Shown here piece by piece: positions 1 through 9,768 of a stretch of 64,000 nucleotides of DNA. This stretch comes from Eleginops maclovinus. Taxonomy: Eukaryota; Chordata; Actinopteri; Perciformes; Eleginopidae. The first letter of the stretch is position 1. Each line of letters opens with the position of its first letter. Position numbers and translations under genes: made by a program. Below the pieces are notes generated by a model. It ran no database searches. It saw only the letters and a list, made by a program, of their open reading frames with translations, and had not been told where the DNA came from. The stretch is from the NCBI RefSeq assembly GCF_036324505.1, contig NC_086352.1, positions 21,979,637 through 22,043,636 of the forward strand, in the 5' to 3' direction.

Positions 1-2
1 TT

Positions 3-170
3 GCAGCCACTGTTTCTGATGAGATCAGAGGTGAAATTCAGGCTGCTCCCTTTTTTGGATGGCAAGTGGATGAAACCACTGATATTGCTTGCCGTGCCCA
101 ACTCTCTGTCATTGTTCGCTATGTTGATCGTGTAGGAAAAATTCAGGAGCAATTTATTGTTTTTTTCTGA
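3..170 (+). pseudogene. hAT-family transposase fragment, N-terminal part of catalytic region (broken)
   Basis: Frame 3 is open from the window edge to a TGA at 168-170 and reads through a block containing FGWQVDETTD and a following LSVIVRYV stretch. This is the catalytic-aspartate region of hAT transposases of the ZMYM1-like/DUF4371 type. The frame stops abruptly inside an expected conserved strand, exactly where the sequence changes to a non-LTR retrotransposon leader. The same hAT protein resumes in the same frame at about 2,045, so the two pieces were one gene. The start lies left of the window. Confidence 0.75.
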
Positions 171-2044
171 GAACCAGCACCTTATCGTGGTGGAGAGGCT
201 TGTGTGCCCCGATGAACCTGGGGGCTGTGTTGTCTGGAACCTTGTGTTCCTGGTAGGGTCTCCCATGGCAAATTGGTCTCAGGTAAGGGGCCAGACTAAG
301 ATTGGTTCAAAAAGACTCCATGAATAACACAATTGGAAGCGAGGATACCCGGCCCAGAGGAAGCCCGGGGTCCCCTTCTGGAGCCAGGCCCAGAAGGAGG
401 ACTCGCCAGCGAGCGTCTGGTGGCCGGGCTTGCCACGGAGCCCGGCCGGGCACAGCCCCAAAAAGCAACGTGGACAACACCTCCGCTTCTCCTTCCCGCG
501 GGCCCACTACCTACGGGAAACAACGATGGGGTCGGGTGCGCTGCCAGAAGGGTGGCAGTGAAAGCAGAGGGTCTCGACGGACCAGACTCAGGCGACAGAA
601 GCTGGCTTTGGGGACGTGGAATGTCACCTCTCTGGGGGGGAAGGAGTCGGAGCTTGTGCGGGAGGTGGAGCGTTACCAGTTGGATCTGGTGGGGCTCACC
701 TCTACGCACAGCGTCGGCTCTGGAACCTTACCTCTGGATAAGGGTTGGACTCTATTCTTCTCCGGAGTTGCCCAAGGTGTGAGGCGCCGAGCGGGTGTGG
801 GGATACTCACAAGCCCCCGGTTGAGTGCCGCTTTGTTGGAGTTTACCCCAGTGGACGAGAGGGTCGCCTCCCTACGCCTGCGGGTCATGGGGGGGAAAAC
901 TCTGACTGTTGTTTGTGCTTATGCACCAAACTGCAGTTCAGAATATTCGGCCTTCTTGGAGACCCTGAAAGAAGTCCTGTATGGGGCTCCTGAAGGGGAC
1001 TCCTTAGTCTTGCTGGGAGACTTCAACGCACACGTGGGCAATGATGGAGACACTTGGAGGGGCGTGATTGGGAGGAACGGCCCCCCTGATCTGAACCGGA
1101 GTGGTGGTTTGCTACTGGACTTCTGTGCTAGTCATGGATTGGCCATAACAAACACCATGTTCGAACATAAGGATGCTCATAAATGTATGTGGTACCAGAG
1201 CACCCTAGGCAGAAGGTCCATGATCGATTTTGTTATCGTATCATCGGACCTGAGGCCGCATGTTTTGGACACTCGGGTGAAGAGAGGGGCAGAGTTGTCA
1301 ACTGATCACCATCTGGTGGTGAGTTGGGTCGAGTGGCGGGGGAAGCCTCTGGACAGACCTGGTAAGCCCAAACGTGTAGTGCGGGTGAACTGGGAACGTC
1401 TGGAGGAGTCCCATGTCGAGGAGGCCTTCAACTCACACCTCCAGCGGAGCTTTTCAGGCATCCCTGTGGAGGCTGGGGACATTGAACCAGAGTGGGCGGT
1501 GTTCAAAGCCTCTATTGCCGAAGCTGCGGCAGGGAGCTGTGGTCTCAAGGTCTTAGGTGCCTCAAGGGGCGGTAACCCTCGAACCTCGTGGTGGACACCG
1601 GTGGTCAGGGAAGCCGTCCGACTGAAGAAGGAGGCCTTCCGGGATATGTTATCCCTGGGTACTCCTGACGCAGTTGCAAGGTATCGACAGGCCCGAAGGG
1701 CAGCAGCCTCAGCCGTGGCCGAGGCAAAGCAGCGGGTGTGGGAGACGTTCGGAGAAGCCATGGAGAAGGACTTTCGGTCGGGACCAAAGTTGTTCTGGAA
1801 AACCGTCCGACACCTCAGGAGGGGGAAGCAGGGTACCATCCAAGCTGTGTACAGTAAGGATGGGGCACTGTTGACCTCAACTGATAGTGTGTTAGGGCGG
1901 TGGAAGGAACACTTTGAGGAACTCCTGAATCCGACAACTCCGCACTCTATGTTAGAGGTGGAGCTGGAGTATGAAGGGTGATCAATTCCAATCTCATGGG
2001 GGGAAGTCACTGAGGTAGTTAAACAGCTGTTTCTGGGGGGGAGA
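171..2044 (+). mobile_element. Non-LTR retrotransposon (LINE) 5' half inserted in a hAT gene
   Basis: A GC-rich leader (about 171-300) is followed by an apurinic-like endonuclease ORF and the start of a reverse-transcriptase linker. The segment interrupts a hAT transposase whose frame is continuous on both sides. Unusually, the 5' end and endonuclease are kept and the reverse transcriptase and 3' tail are missing; most LINE copies are truncated the other way. No clear target-site duplication is visible at the edges, so the edges are accurate only to about 10-20 bases. The exact LINE clade is not assigned. Confidence 0.75.
302..1981 (+). pseudogene. LINE ORF: endonuclease domain plus linker, truncated before reverse transcriptase
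   Basis: The ORF of 559 codons holds an endonuclease/exonuclease/phosphatase domain. Visible motifs are TWNV (near residue 106), [10 protein letters not shown], the late IDF motif, and [10 protein letters not shown] with the catalytic DH pair. A basic, disordered N-terminus (residues 1-95) precedes it, and a linker with a [13 protein letters not shown] block follows. The in-frame TGA at 1979-1981 is followed by more family-like sequence in the same frame (about 20 codons, to the edge of the insert), so the stop looks like a point mutation rather than the natural end. No RT catalytic block follows. Relatives in fish genomes are often mis-annotated as craniofacial development protein 2-like. 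Confidence 0.8.
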
Positions 2045-3018
2045 TCCTCAGTCTGTTTTTGAAGTATTAAATGGAAACATGCAGGGCTACAATTTTAGGG
2101 ATAAACTTGTGGCACAGACATACGATGGGGCTGCTGTCATGGCTTCAGCCCTCAATGGTCTGCAGGCCAAAGTGAAGGCAATTGCACCCAGTGCAACGTT
2201 TGTGCATTGCTATGCACACAGACTTAATCTGGTGCTGTCACAAGGGGCTAAATGCTTGTCTGAGTGCAGAGTATTTTTTGCATCACTCTCTGGGTTTGAC
2301 ACATTTTTCTCCAAATCCACTTGCTTTTGTCAAACAGAAGAGGTCAGGGGGGGATTTCCAGGCTGTTTATGACAAAGCAGCAGGTCTCAAATCCGACCCA
2401 CGAAATGAGCCCATGAGAAAGTGCCGTCTCTCCCAATTACAGGATCCCCAGGAGCGCTACAGAAATCTGTACATGGCCATCCTTGATAATCTCATGGAGC
2501 AGATTCCTCTGCGGTTTTCAAATTTTGAACGTTTGCGCTTCTTAGAATTAGTCAATCCAGGGAAGTTTGATGAGATGAGAGAAGTGTTTCCAGAGGAGGC
2601 ATTCCAGAATGTCATGGAAAGTTATGACCAATACTTTGATTCAAGTAGACTGAGGTCTGAACTTCAAATCCTGTATTCAAATCAGGACTTGCAGGGTAAC
2701 GGGGGAAAGCTTTGTGATTTATTGTTTTTTCTAAAAGACGTGGAGTTGGACAGTGCAATGCCCCAGCTGTACAAACTGTAATCATTAGTGGCAACATTTG
2801 GAGTTACATCTGCGGGTGTAGAAAGGAGCTTCTACTGTTTAAAATGGCTTAAATCTTACACCCGCAACACAATGGGCCAAGACCGTGTAAGCAGCCTAGC
2901 TCTGTTGGCCATTGAGAGGACACTGGTCAAGTCCCTGGAAAAGACACCTACTTGGTACGACTGGGTCACAGACCATTTTCTTGAAAAAGAACGGAGGGCA
3001 GAATTTAGGTATACATAA
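2045..3018 (+). pseudogene. hAT-family transposase, C-terminal part (frameshifted, with internal deletion)
   Basis: The hAT gene resumes in frame 3 just before SVFEVLNG, followed by VAQTYDGAAVMAS and FVHCYAHRLNLVLS, which are conserved hAT catalytic-core blocks. Near 2,300 the reading frame changes, and about 100 residues expected in this family between the core and the FEERY-like region appear to be missing. Frame 1 then runs 2,320-2,781 to a single TAA (2779-2781) and continues in the same frame to 3018 with TSAGVERSF, the C-terminal dimerisation motif. With the LINE insertion this makes at least three inactivating lesions, so it is a dead element. Confidence 0.8.
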
Positions 3019-4711
3019 ATTGATAACTTTTATGATGTAGGCCAACAATGAGCTTCCCCTCTTTGAAAGACCAGCTGCCGCCACTGCAACAAATGCAAAT
3101 GTATTCCCTTACAGTTATATAAAAAAAACGTAAAACGATTGAAAAATAAATAAAATGGGGATTACTACAAAGATGACAATCTTACACTTTATCTTAGGGT
3201 AACATCTTTTAACAGGAAGTTGTTAATTGTAACGGAAAACATTCTTAAAATAACCCTCTTACCCCTGTTCATTCAATATTAACAGAGCAAGGATCCTATA
3301 AAAATGCAAAGAAAAACTCGCACCAATAATACCAATTTAAAAAAAGAAAACTCTATTCGCGTAGTTTTTTGTTAATCATTAGATCTATATTTAATTAATA
3401 ATTTTCCGAAAGCATTTTAAGATTGTGGATCTGTATCCTTTTATCCATTTAAAGCAGGATTTGATACCCTTAGTCCATCGGGACTAGACTGGGGAACTGG
3501 TGCCGTTCAAGTTCATGAATAACCAAGTGTGGACTGGTACCTGGGGAAGTGCCAGTAAGCATATAAAACACTGATTGTGCTAGCGTGAAATGCGAAAATA
3601 GGATTTTAAAAAATCCTTTGAATTTCCATGAATCAGCTAAGCCATAGACATTTTTTCTTGGAAAAAGCAGGAGCAGTAATTACTTGGTTACCCTAATTAA
3701 CCTTCGTCTAGCTAAAAGTTAGATAAGAAAAAATTACATATTCAGTTTATTCACAGACCACACATTTTAGAGCATTTAGTACTTGCTTTATTTACACTTT
3801 TACATTTTTATTCTCGAATCTCCTTGTGTGAGCTCTTAGGCTATCTGTCCTATCTTATATTTGATTCTTATTGCTGTTAAAGCCCTGACACCTGAATTTT
3901 CCTTACAGGGATCAATAAAGTGTATATCATCTTATCACATTCCCAATGTCCTTTATGATAGAACTGTATTACTGTATATAAATGGCTATTTACATTACAT
4001 TGCTTGGGTGCACAGTATATTGTGAGTCACAGCAATGGTTTTATCAGAGCATCAGTTGTCACCCACATCCACTCATTCACACAGGATACATTTATTTTAT
4101 TTAGCTATAACTTACCATTTTCTTTCTATTGGTCCGTGTACTTAAACAAGTACAAAGATGTTTCTGCTGATAGTGCTTGGTGACAAAGCTGGAGGCTGGC
4201 ATGCTTTCTCCGGCCCTCCATGAAAGAAAATGTTTGTTCTTTAGAGACAGAAGACTCAATTAATTTAAGTGTTCATTAAGTACTCTAAACAATTCTGAAA
4301 GGTTGTTTAATGCTATGTTTAAACTTGAAAAACATGGGAAATCAGGCAAGATTGATTATTTGATTGTTTACTTTTTAAGTCCTACAGTATTACAAATTAA
4401 ATGTATTTGTTACTGATTTGTGCACTGAAAATGAATGTTTGGATAAAACATGTTGTTCCAGTTGGTTCAGCATCTGGCTTATATGTATTCATTTGTGTAT
4501 GGTATGGTATACAAATATCAAAACCAAGCAAAGTACCTTTTAGTTTGTTTGCTTACCAACAGTAGAATACCTTATTACCTGATGTCTGTTGAAACTGTCA
4601 AATCATTTATATCAGGGTTACAAATATTCAGAATCAGAAATCAGAAACACTACCAAGTAGGTTAACACATAAGATGAATTTGTCTTGGGGTTTTTGGTGT
4701 ATCCATAAACA
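3019..4711. other. AT-rich non-coding stretch with no gene seen
   Basis: No ORF here resembles a known protein. It holds a LINE 3' tail remnant near 3,880 and a segment (about 3,440-4,060) that resembles 7,780-8,220, suggesting dispersed-repeat origin for much of it. Confidence 0.5.
3875..3937 (+). repeat. LINE 3'-tail remnant
   Basis: The pattern TTTTCCTTACAGGGATCAATAAAG followed by a degenerate TATC-rich run is the usual 3' end of several fish non-LTR elements. Only the tail is present. Confidence 0.45.
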
Positions 4712-4745
4712 AACATCCATCCATCTATCAATCCATCCATCCATC
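4712..4745. repeat. (ATCC)n microsatellite
   Basis: Repeats of CATC/CATCCAT immediately precede the left end of the minus-strand hAT element, which may have obscured that element's target duplication. Confidence 0.8.
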
Positions 4746-4844
4746 AGTGGCGGGCCGTGCATTTCACACCTAGGCCTTCAGTGATGTCCTACACAGTCCT
4801 ACCTGAATTATTCCACCTATTAATACCATCATTATGACGCCATG

Positions 4845-4852
4845 GCTCTAGG
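4845..4852. repeat. Left 8-bp target-site duplication (GCTCTAGG)
   Basis: GCTCTAGG immediately precedes the CAGTGGCGGCTGG terminal repeat and recurs immediately after the right terminal repeat at 6,659-6,666. Confidence 0.9.
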
Positions 4853-5191
4853 CAGTGGCGGCTGGTGGAGTTTTCTCCAGGGGGGGCTATAACTCCAAAA
4901 TGTATAAAAAAAAAAAAAAAGCATGCATACATGTACTAAGGTATCAAACGAGTGTATTTACATAAATGAAAACAACAAAAACAACATTATAGATAGATAG
5001 ATAGAAGTGCAAAGAGAAACAAGTGCGATATATAGAGTATGTACACTATATGCAGTTAAGAGTGATTATGTAAAGATAATGGCAGTATAAAGAGGTGGGA
5101 ATAATTGGCATAGTATAAACAGATGTAGTATGAACAAATATACAGATGTGCTATATTACTATACAGATGGCCAATATACATATATAATAAA

Positions 5192-5262
5192 TATCTATCT
5201 ATCTATCTCTATATCTATCTCTCTATCTATCTCTAGATATATCTCTATATCTATATATTTAA
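5192..5262. repeat. Degenerate (ATCT)n microsatellite
   Basis: ATCT and TATCTCT repeats degrade into AT-rich sequence towards the right, inside the non-autonomous hAT element. Confidence 0.8.
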
Positions 5263-5488
5263 ATAATATATAACATATATAACATGGACAATACAAATAC
5301 TTTATGACAGAAGGCTGTGACGTCAGCCCCGCCGCCAAATCCAGCTGCATTCAGCTCCGGGCGCAGGAGAGGTGCGCCCCAACATCGTCCTATCTCTTGT
5401 ATTGAAGAGGAGCTACTGTGCATGTACAACTTTTAACGAGTCTATTCGCCTTATTCACCTGGCGGCCATTTTGAAACGCATACGATCT

Positions 5489-5669
5489 ATGGAAGATTCA
5501 GCAGCACCAGCAATGGAAACTCCAGTGTGGACCACCAACCTTTCTTGTTTGCCAGAATTAACAATTCGAAATGTGGAGCAGTGGGCCAGTACCGACTGCA
5601 ACATCCCCCGGGCGGTGTTAATTAAAGGATACAGTAACTGGATCGAAGGTTTTATCCACGACATTGAAG
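5489..5669 (+). pseudogene. Orphan first exon of a transposon-encoded protein (possible YqaJ-partner gene)
   Basis: From ATG at 5,489 the frame is open to GAAG followed by GTAAGA at 5,670, a near-consensus donor. The 60-residue product contains LTIRNVEQWAS and KGYSNWIEGFIHDIEG, a block that by recollection resembles the N-terminus of SWIM/YqaJ-type proteins of fish ISL2EU-like transposons; this is unverified. A TGACGTCA element (about 5,319) and GC-rich sequence lie upstream. No downstream exon exists before the opposite gene, so no full protein can be made. Confidence 0.4.
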
Positions 5670-6181
5670 GTAAGAATGGACGCTAATTTACCTCAGTTTC
5701 TGCTAGCGTGTAGCAGCTAGGGGTAGTAAGCTTAGCTGTGATATGGAGTTGTTGACTGTACTATGTTTGATTTTATTTAAAACTTAACATGTATTTAATC
5801 GACAGTTAATAGGAGCCCAACACACATATTTGTGAGGGCTAGGTCTTTTCCCTCGGTGCGGAAAAATGAGTCACCGTACAACATACAGGTATCATAGTGC
5901 TAAGTGGGCAAACTGCTCAGTTCGCAGAGCAGTGCCACAGTTTAAACCAGCTTGCTAAATGTTCATTATGAGTTATCAACGATGTACCTTTCCCTGTCTG
6001 ACTGAAAATAACATGTTGATTTTATCTCATTAACATGTTATCTCTAGTTGATGTAATATCACATAAGCCTCATTGATATCTACTCAAATACAGTATTATC
6101 TTGTTTCAAATTAGCAAAGCCAGACAGCGCTAGGTGCATGTTGCTATTGCTTGATGTTGCTTAAAACTCAATAAAACTTAC

Positions 6182-6331
6182 CTTAAAATTACGACCAGGA
6201 TCCCTTCTGATTTTTACTATCCATTGCCGACGTAGTCCATGATCGATGGGGAAACGGTGAAAAGTTTGTCCTCGGTTAGATTTTTTCCTTTTTGATGATG
6301 TGCATTGGGGAAAACAGCAGTGAGGCGCCAT
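6182..6331 (-). pseudogene. Orphan THAP-domain first exon (transposon-derived)
   Basis: On the minus strand, ATG at 6,331 opens a 50-codon frame to AAG followed by GTAAGT. The peptide has the start of a THAP C2CH zinc finger: MAPHCC-FPQC (Cys spacing C-x4-C), then FHRFP and RRQWIVKIRR, the conserved Trp-containing helix. The second Cys and the His of the finger would be in the missing next exon. THAP domains bind DNA ends in P-element and ISL2EU-type transposases. It converges with the plus-strand exon at 5,489-5,669. Confidence 0.7.
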
Positions 6332-6658
6332 TGAAATCGCGTTGTGAGAACTCCCGGAAGTGGTAAGTGTACCCCTCAGGCTCGGTGGAACGTTCGAGGT
6401 GAATAAGGCGAATGGGCAAAGATTCCTGCGCCCCAGGGCGGAAATACGTCACCAATCAGACAATGTCAACGAACGAAATAACTTTACTCATCATTAACTA
6501 TGAAATATTTATCTTGCACATCTAAAAAAATATATACATATATTTCGAAATATTTTTATTTTATTATTTCATTTTTTTTATGTCTTATTCAAGGAAATGT
6601 GGTGAGAGGTGAGTGGTGGGGCGGTGCCCTAGCGCCCTCTATTGGCCAGCCGCCACTG

Positions 6659-6666
6659 GCTCTAGG
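6659..6666. repeat. Right 8-bp target-site duplication (GCTCTAGG)
   Basis: Exact second copy of the duplication flanking the 1,806-bp hAT element. Confidence 0.9.
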
Positions 6667-6792
6667 AACTATACATTTAGACAGAATCGCAGTATAACCG
6701 GGCGTTGCATCACCTTAACATAGTCACGTACAACATAGCTATATTAATATTTCCGAAGCATTTATAATCAATACATTAGCTTAATTAATCAG

Positions 6793-7241
6793 ATTATCTG
6801 ACAAACCGCTCCTTGACACCTGTGTCCGTCATATAACGCAGGACAAGTGCCAGCTGTGCTACAATACCCACGTCTGTCGTCTTGTCCACCATAACAGCGA
6901 CAAAGGATGCTTGGTGTCACGTTGCTGCCTTGGTTAGACAACTCAAGTTAGCAAATCCAGTGTGGCTCCAAACACCAAATCGATCAGTTGCAAATAGCAG
7001 GCATTCCCAGCAGTACAATTTGCAGTGCATCTCGGAGGCTGTGAGCCAGGGGTAGGCTACCGCTCTAGTTAGTGATTTGAAAGTGGCGGCCAAACCCTTT
7101 TCCCTGCTGTGCTAGGCTCCCTAGCGTTGGAGTTGGTCGTTCCCTTCTCAAGATGTGTAGCTTTATTTGAAAAGTTCCTCTTGAAAATGGCGTTGTAATT
7201 ATATCTGCGACCAAATCGATCTCTTCTCCTCCTTCAGCCAT
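6793..7241 (-). pseudogene. hAT (ZMYM1/TTF-finger type) transposase N-terminus, decayed
   Basis: Read on the minus strand from ATG at 7,241: an acidic start, DLVADIITTPFSRGTF, then a GKGFGRHFQ block. A frame change near 7,060 leads to YPWLTASEMHCKLYCWECLL, the cysteine-rich TTF-type finger. An in-frame stop and an apparent deletion of roughly 100 residues follow, and then VMVDKTTDVGIVAQL, the catalytic-aspartate block, ends at a TAA. The order matches the N-terminal half of ZMYM1-like hAT transposases. Confidence 0.7.
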
Positions 7242-7553
7242 TGTGGGTTGAACAAAAAATAGATTGTAGAAATCTACACAAATTAGCTCGCTCAAATTCT
7301 AGTTCAGTTTGCTAGCTCTGCCCATAGACTGTACGGCTCTGCCTACTGCCTATCTGTCTCTCAGTAGTGCGTATCCAAATCAGAAGACATGCACGTGCTA
7401 ACGTTAGCGTATGCCTGCTAGCTGGCCGGTTGTGGCCAACTCGAAATCTGATTGGTTAACGCCACAGTTTTGTTTGCGTTCACTTTAAGCTACAGGCGCC
7501 CGCACTGTTGATTCTGAAGGCCTAAGGGCAGATTTCTTTGAACCTAGCAACAC

Positions 7554-8381
7554 ATTATAGCTGAAATATGATTGGATAAAAGTTCTAACATAAAGGCCAG
7601 CCCTCCAAATCTCGTTCTGAAGCTAGAAGCAGCGCAACCAAGAGGAAAGCTATGACATTAAGAGAATAGACTTTGGGGAATAATTTATATCTATCTTCAA
7701 TGTATTTTGTGTAAAATATATGTTTAGATATACCATATGTATAAGCCACTGTAGAGCACATTGAATTGCATTGTGTCCAAGGTTGTCAGCAGGATCAAGA
7801 AGTCCAAAGCAATGACGAATTTCCTCGAGGGAGAATCTGGAAAGCGACAAGTTCAAGTCCTCAAATGACCCAGTGTGGACTTGAGTAGCAGTTTGCCTAT
7901 AAATGTCACTGTGTGTTCTAGGTACATGTGTGAAAAGCACATTTTAATCCCTCCATTTCCATAAATCAACTTAGAAGCTTACCTGGGGTAAAGCTGGAAA
8001 AATTACGTCTTTGGGGTCCTAATTAACTTTCGTCTTAAGAGGTTAAATGTCAGATAAAGAAATTAAATAGTACTTATGTCATTTATAATTGAGAAGCTTT
8101 ATTTATTTTTGATGTCCATGATATGAAAAAGTGACATTCTGTGGATCTGAACAGTGCTCGGTTGCACAGTAAGTATTTAAGCCACTGGAATGATAGCATC
8201 AGTGTTTATATACAATGCACTTGTGCACACAAGAACCAGAGAAAGAGTATGTATTTCATTGTGCTATAGACTACTATTTTTTCTTCATGTGTTTTGGGTT
8301 TGTATATTTACACAGACTACAAGATTTTTTTTCACATTGATTAACACTTCTTTTTAAAATATAATTATTATGTCTTTATTT
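7554..8381. other. Non-coding stretch between transposons
   Basis: About 7,780-8,220 resembles 3,440-4,060 at low identity. A 96-codon minus-strand ORF (7,650-7,940) has no recognisable domain. Confidence 0.4.
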
Positions 8382-8926
8382 TCAGGCTATGTACCACAGT
8401 CCTTCAAAATAGCTGTGATAAAACCTCTTCTTAAAAAGCATAAACTTGATCCAGAGGTTTTGGTTTTTGCGGATGATACTCAATTATATTTATCTATCAA
8501 TCTTGATGAAACCAATCATCTAAAAAAAATTCTAAATTGCCTCAAGGACTTAAAAACTTGGATGACCTTAAATGTTTTGATGTTAAACTCGGACAAAACT
8601 GAAGTCATGGTACTCAGCCCCAAGAATCTACAAAACAAATTATCTAAAGATATACTCACTCTGGATGGCATTAACTTGGCCTCCAGTGAAACAATAAGGA
8701 ATCTTGGAGTTACATTCCATCAAGATTTGTCCTTTAATGCTCACATAAAACAAATCTCCCTACTCTCCCCATGTTTCTTCCATTTTCGGATGATTTTTCT
8801 TGTCTGATGCGAGGTTCTAAGGACAGAGGGTGTCGTATTCATATTCTGTACATACTGTAAAGTCCACTGAGAAAATGTAAAATGTGTGATATTGGGCTAT
8901 ATAAATAAACCTTGATTGATTGATTT
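8382..8926 (+). mobile_element. L2/CR1-like LINE fragment, internally deleted, with 3' tail
   Basis: The ORF opens with GYVPQSFKIAVIKPLLKK, an RT block of fish L2-like LINEs, and jumps directly from LDPEVL to VFADDTQLYLSI, the RT catalytic YADD-type motif with FADD here. The intervening RT region is therefore deleted. After HIKQIS the RT C-terminus is also cut out. The 3' end has the family-typical TTGGGCTATATAAATAAA followed by a GATT repeat (8,911-8,926). It is non-functional. Confidence 0.8.
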
Positions 8927-9044
8927 AAAAAGTGTATGAAACTGTATCTGCTTACATTACTCACACTGTCATTTTAGTATTGTGGACTTATATACATTGA
9001 CATTGGACAAACACACGCACAATGTTTATAATGATATTTAAATC

Positions 9045-9050
9045 TTTATT
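9045..9050 (-). terminator. Candidate cyp27c1 polyadenylation signal (AATAAA)
   Basis: TTTATT on the plus strand reads AATAAA on the minus strand, about 720 bases past the cyp27c1 stop. The span between has no other feature and is presumed 3' UTR. Confidence 0.35.
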
Positions 9051-9768
9051 GTTTTCCAAAGTTTTATTCGTGCTACAGTAAAAAATGGTACAGAAAGAAA
9101 AAAAGAGCAGTTAAATACAAAAATATTAAAAGTTTATTTTTCCTCTATACAAACGACAGTAATCCTTTAAAACCACACAATCCTACAAATGGTCTCTTAC
9201 CTCTTTCATGTTACGTACAGTATCCTAATAAAATCCTAAAGTATCAGATAATCTGGTTAAATAATTGTATTTACTAAAAAGAAAAACAATAATAAAGAAA
9301 TACATAATGCATTTAATTAGTTGAGTAAATAATCCACTTTTGGACTTTAGACTTCATTTAGTTAACAGTTACTTATTCTGAATCACAGGATATTCAAATT
9401 CCTTTTCATATAAAAAAACATTCCTATGATTATAATTTTTAAATTGAATATATGAAAACAGATTTGGTGTACCTGTTATTTTGATAAACAGATCAGTGAT
9501 TGAACTTGGGCAGGAAAGGGAGTGTGAGTATTAATTATTTTCTTCCTGCACACTATTTTGAATACATCTAATGGAAACAGTCCAAACACTAAACAACCTA
9601 TAAACAAAATACTTTTGAGAAAAACTCTCTATCTTTACAAGTAAAACAGTCCCGCTTGGTATCTGAAATCTGTTAACAGAGAAAGGTATAAAAGCAATGT
9701 AGTTTAAGATAAAAATAAATCGACATTTCAAACACAGTACAGTATACCACGTGGAGAGGAGTGTGAGA

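Larger units (their letters stand above)
5446..6411. mobile_element. Nested small DNA transposon, ISL2EU-like (THAP plus second gene)
   Basis: The inverted sequence TCGCCTTATTCACCT occurs at 5,446-5,460 and as its reverse complement at 6,397-6,411, each flanked by AT (5,444-5,445 and 6,412-6,413), as for a 2-bp AT target duplication. Directly inside each end is a promoter-like, GC-richer stretch and a first exon pointing inward: a plus-strand exon (5,489-5,669) and a minus-strand THAP exon (6,182-6,331), both ending at good GTAAG donors. ISL2EU/IS4EU elements are known to carry a THAP-containing transposase and a YqaJ nuclease gene. All later exons are missing, so this is a deletion derivative of about 966 bp. 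Confidence 0.55.
4853..6658. mobile_element. Non-autonomous hAT element, 1,806 bp, intact ends
   Basis: Both ends carry the inverted terminal repeat CAGTGGCGGCTGG (13 bp perfect), and the flanks are an exact 8-bp direct duplication, GCTCTAGG. An 8-bp duplication with CAG-starting termini is the hAT superfamily signature. No hAT transposase is encoded inside. The internal DNA includes an A-rich run, ATCT microsatellites, LINE-like filler (about 4,970-5,180) and a smaller transposon at 5,446-6,411. The perfect duplication suggests a fairly young insertion. Confidence 0.85.
4745..7553 (-). mobile_element. Degenerate hAT element (minus), carrying a nested hAT insertion
   Basis: The left end starts CAGTGGCGGGCCGTGC and contains CCTAGGCCTTCAG. 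The right end near 7,516-7,553 contains CTGAAGGCCTAAGG in inverted orientation, followed by degraded sequence. Between them lie an N-terminal hAT transposase remnant on the minus strand (6,793-7,241) and little else, so most of the transposase gene is deleted. The second hAT element at 4,853-6,658 lies inside it. Both outer ends are approximate; a second CACTG-ending candidate end lies at 7,509. Confidence 0.5.

Noticed and set aside
296..782. Several overlapping ORFs on both strands within the LINE leader and endonuclease
   Set aside because: Shadows of the GC-rich LINE ORF in other frames; only the 302-1981 frame has endonuclease motifs.
7499..7509. CGCCCGCACTG as right end of the minus-strand hAT element
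   Set aside because: Ends in CACTG like a hAT terminus, but the internal block CTGAAGGCCTAAGG that mirrors the left end lies further right, so the end near 7,553 is preferred; not settled.
7650..7940. 96-codon minus-strand ORF starting MLFTHVPRTHSD
   Set aside because: No recognisable domain, no splice context, and it overlaps the low-copy diverged repeat also present near 3,440-3,600 without an open frame there.
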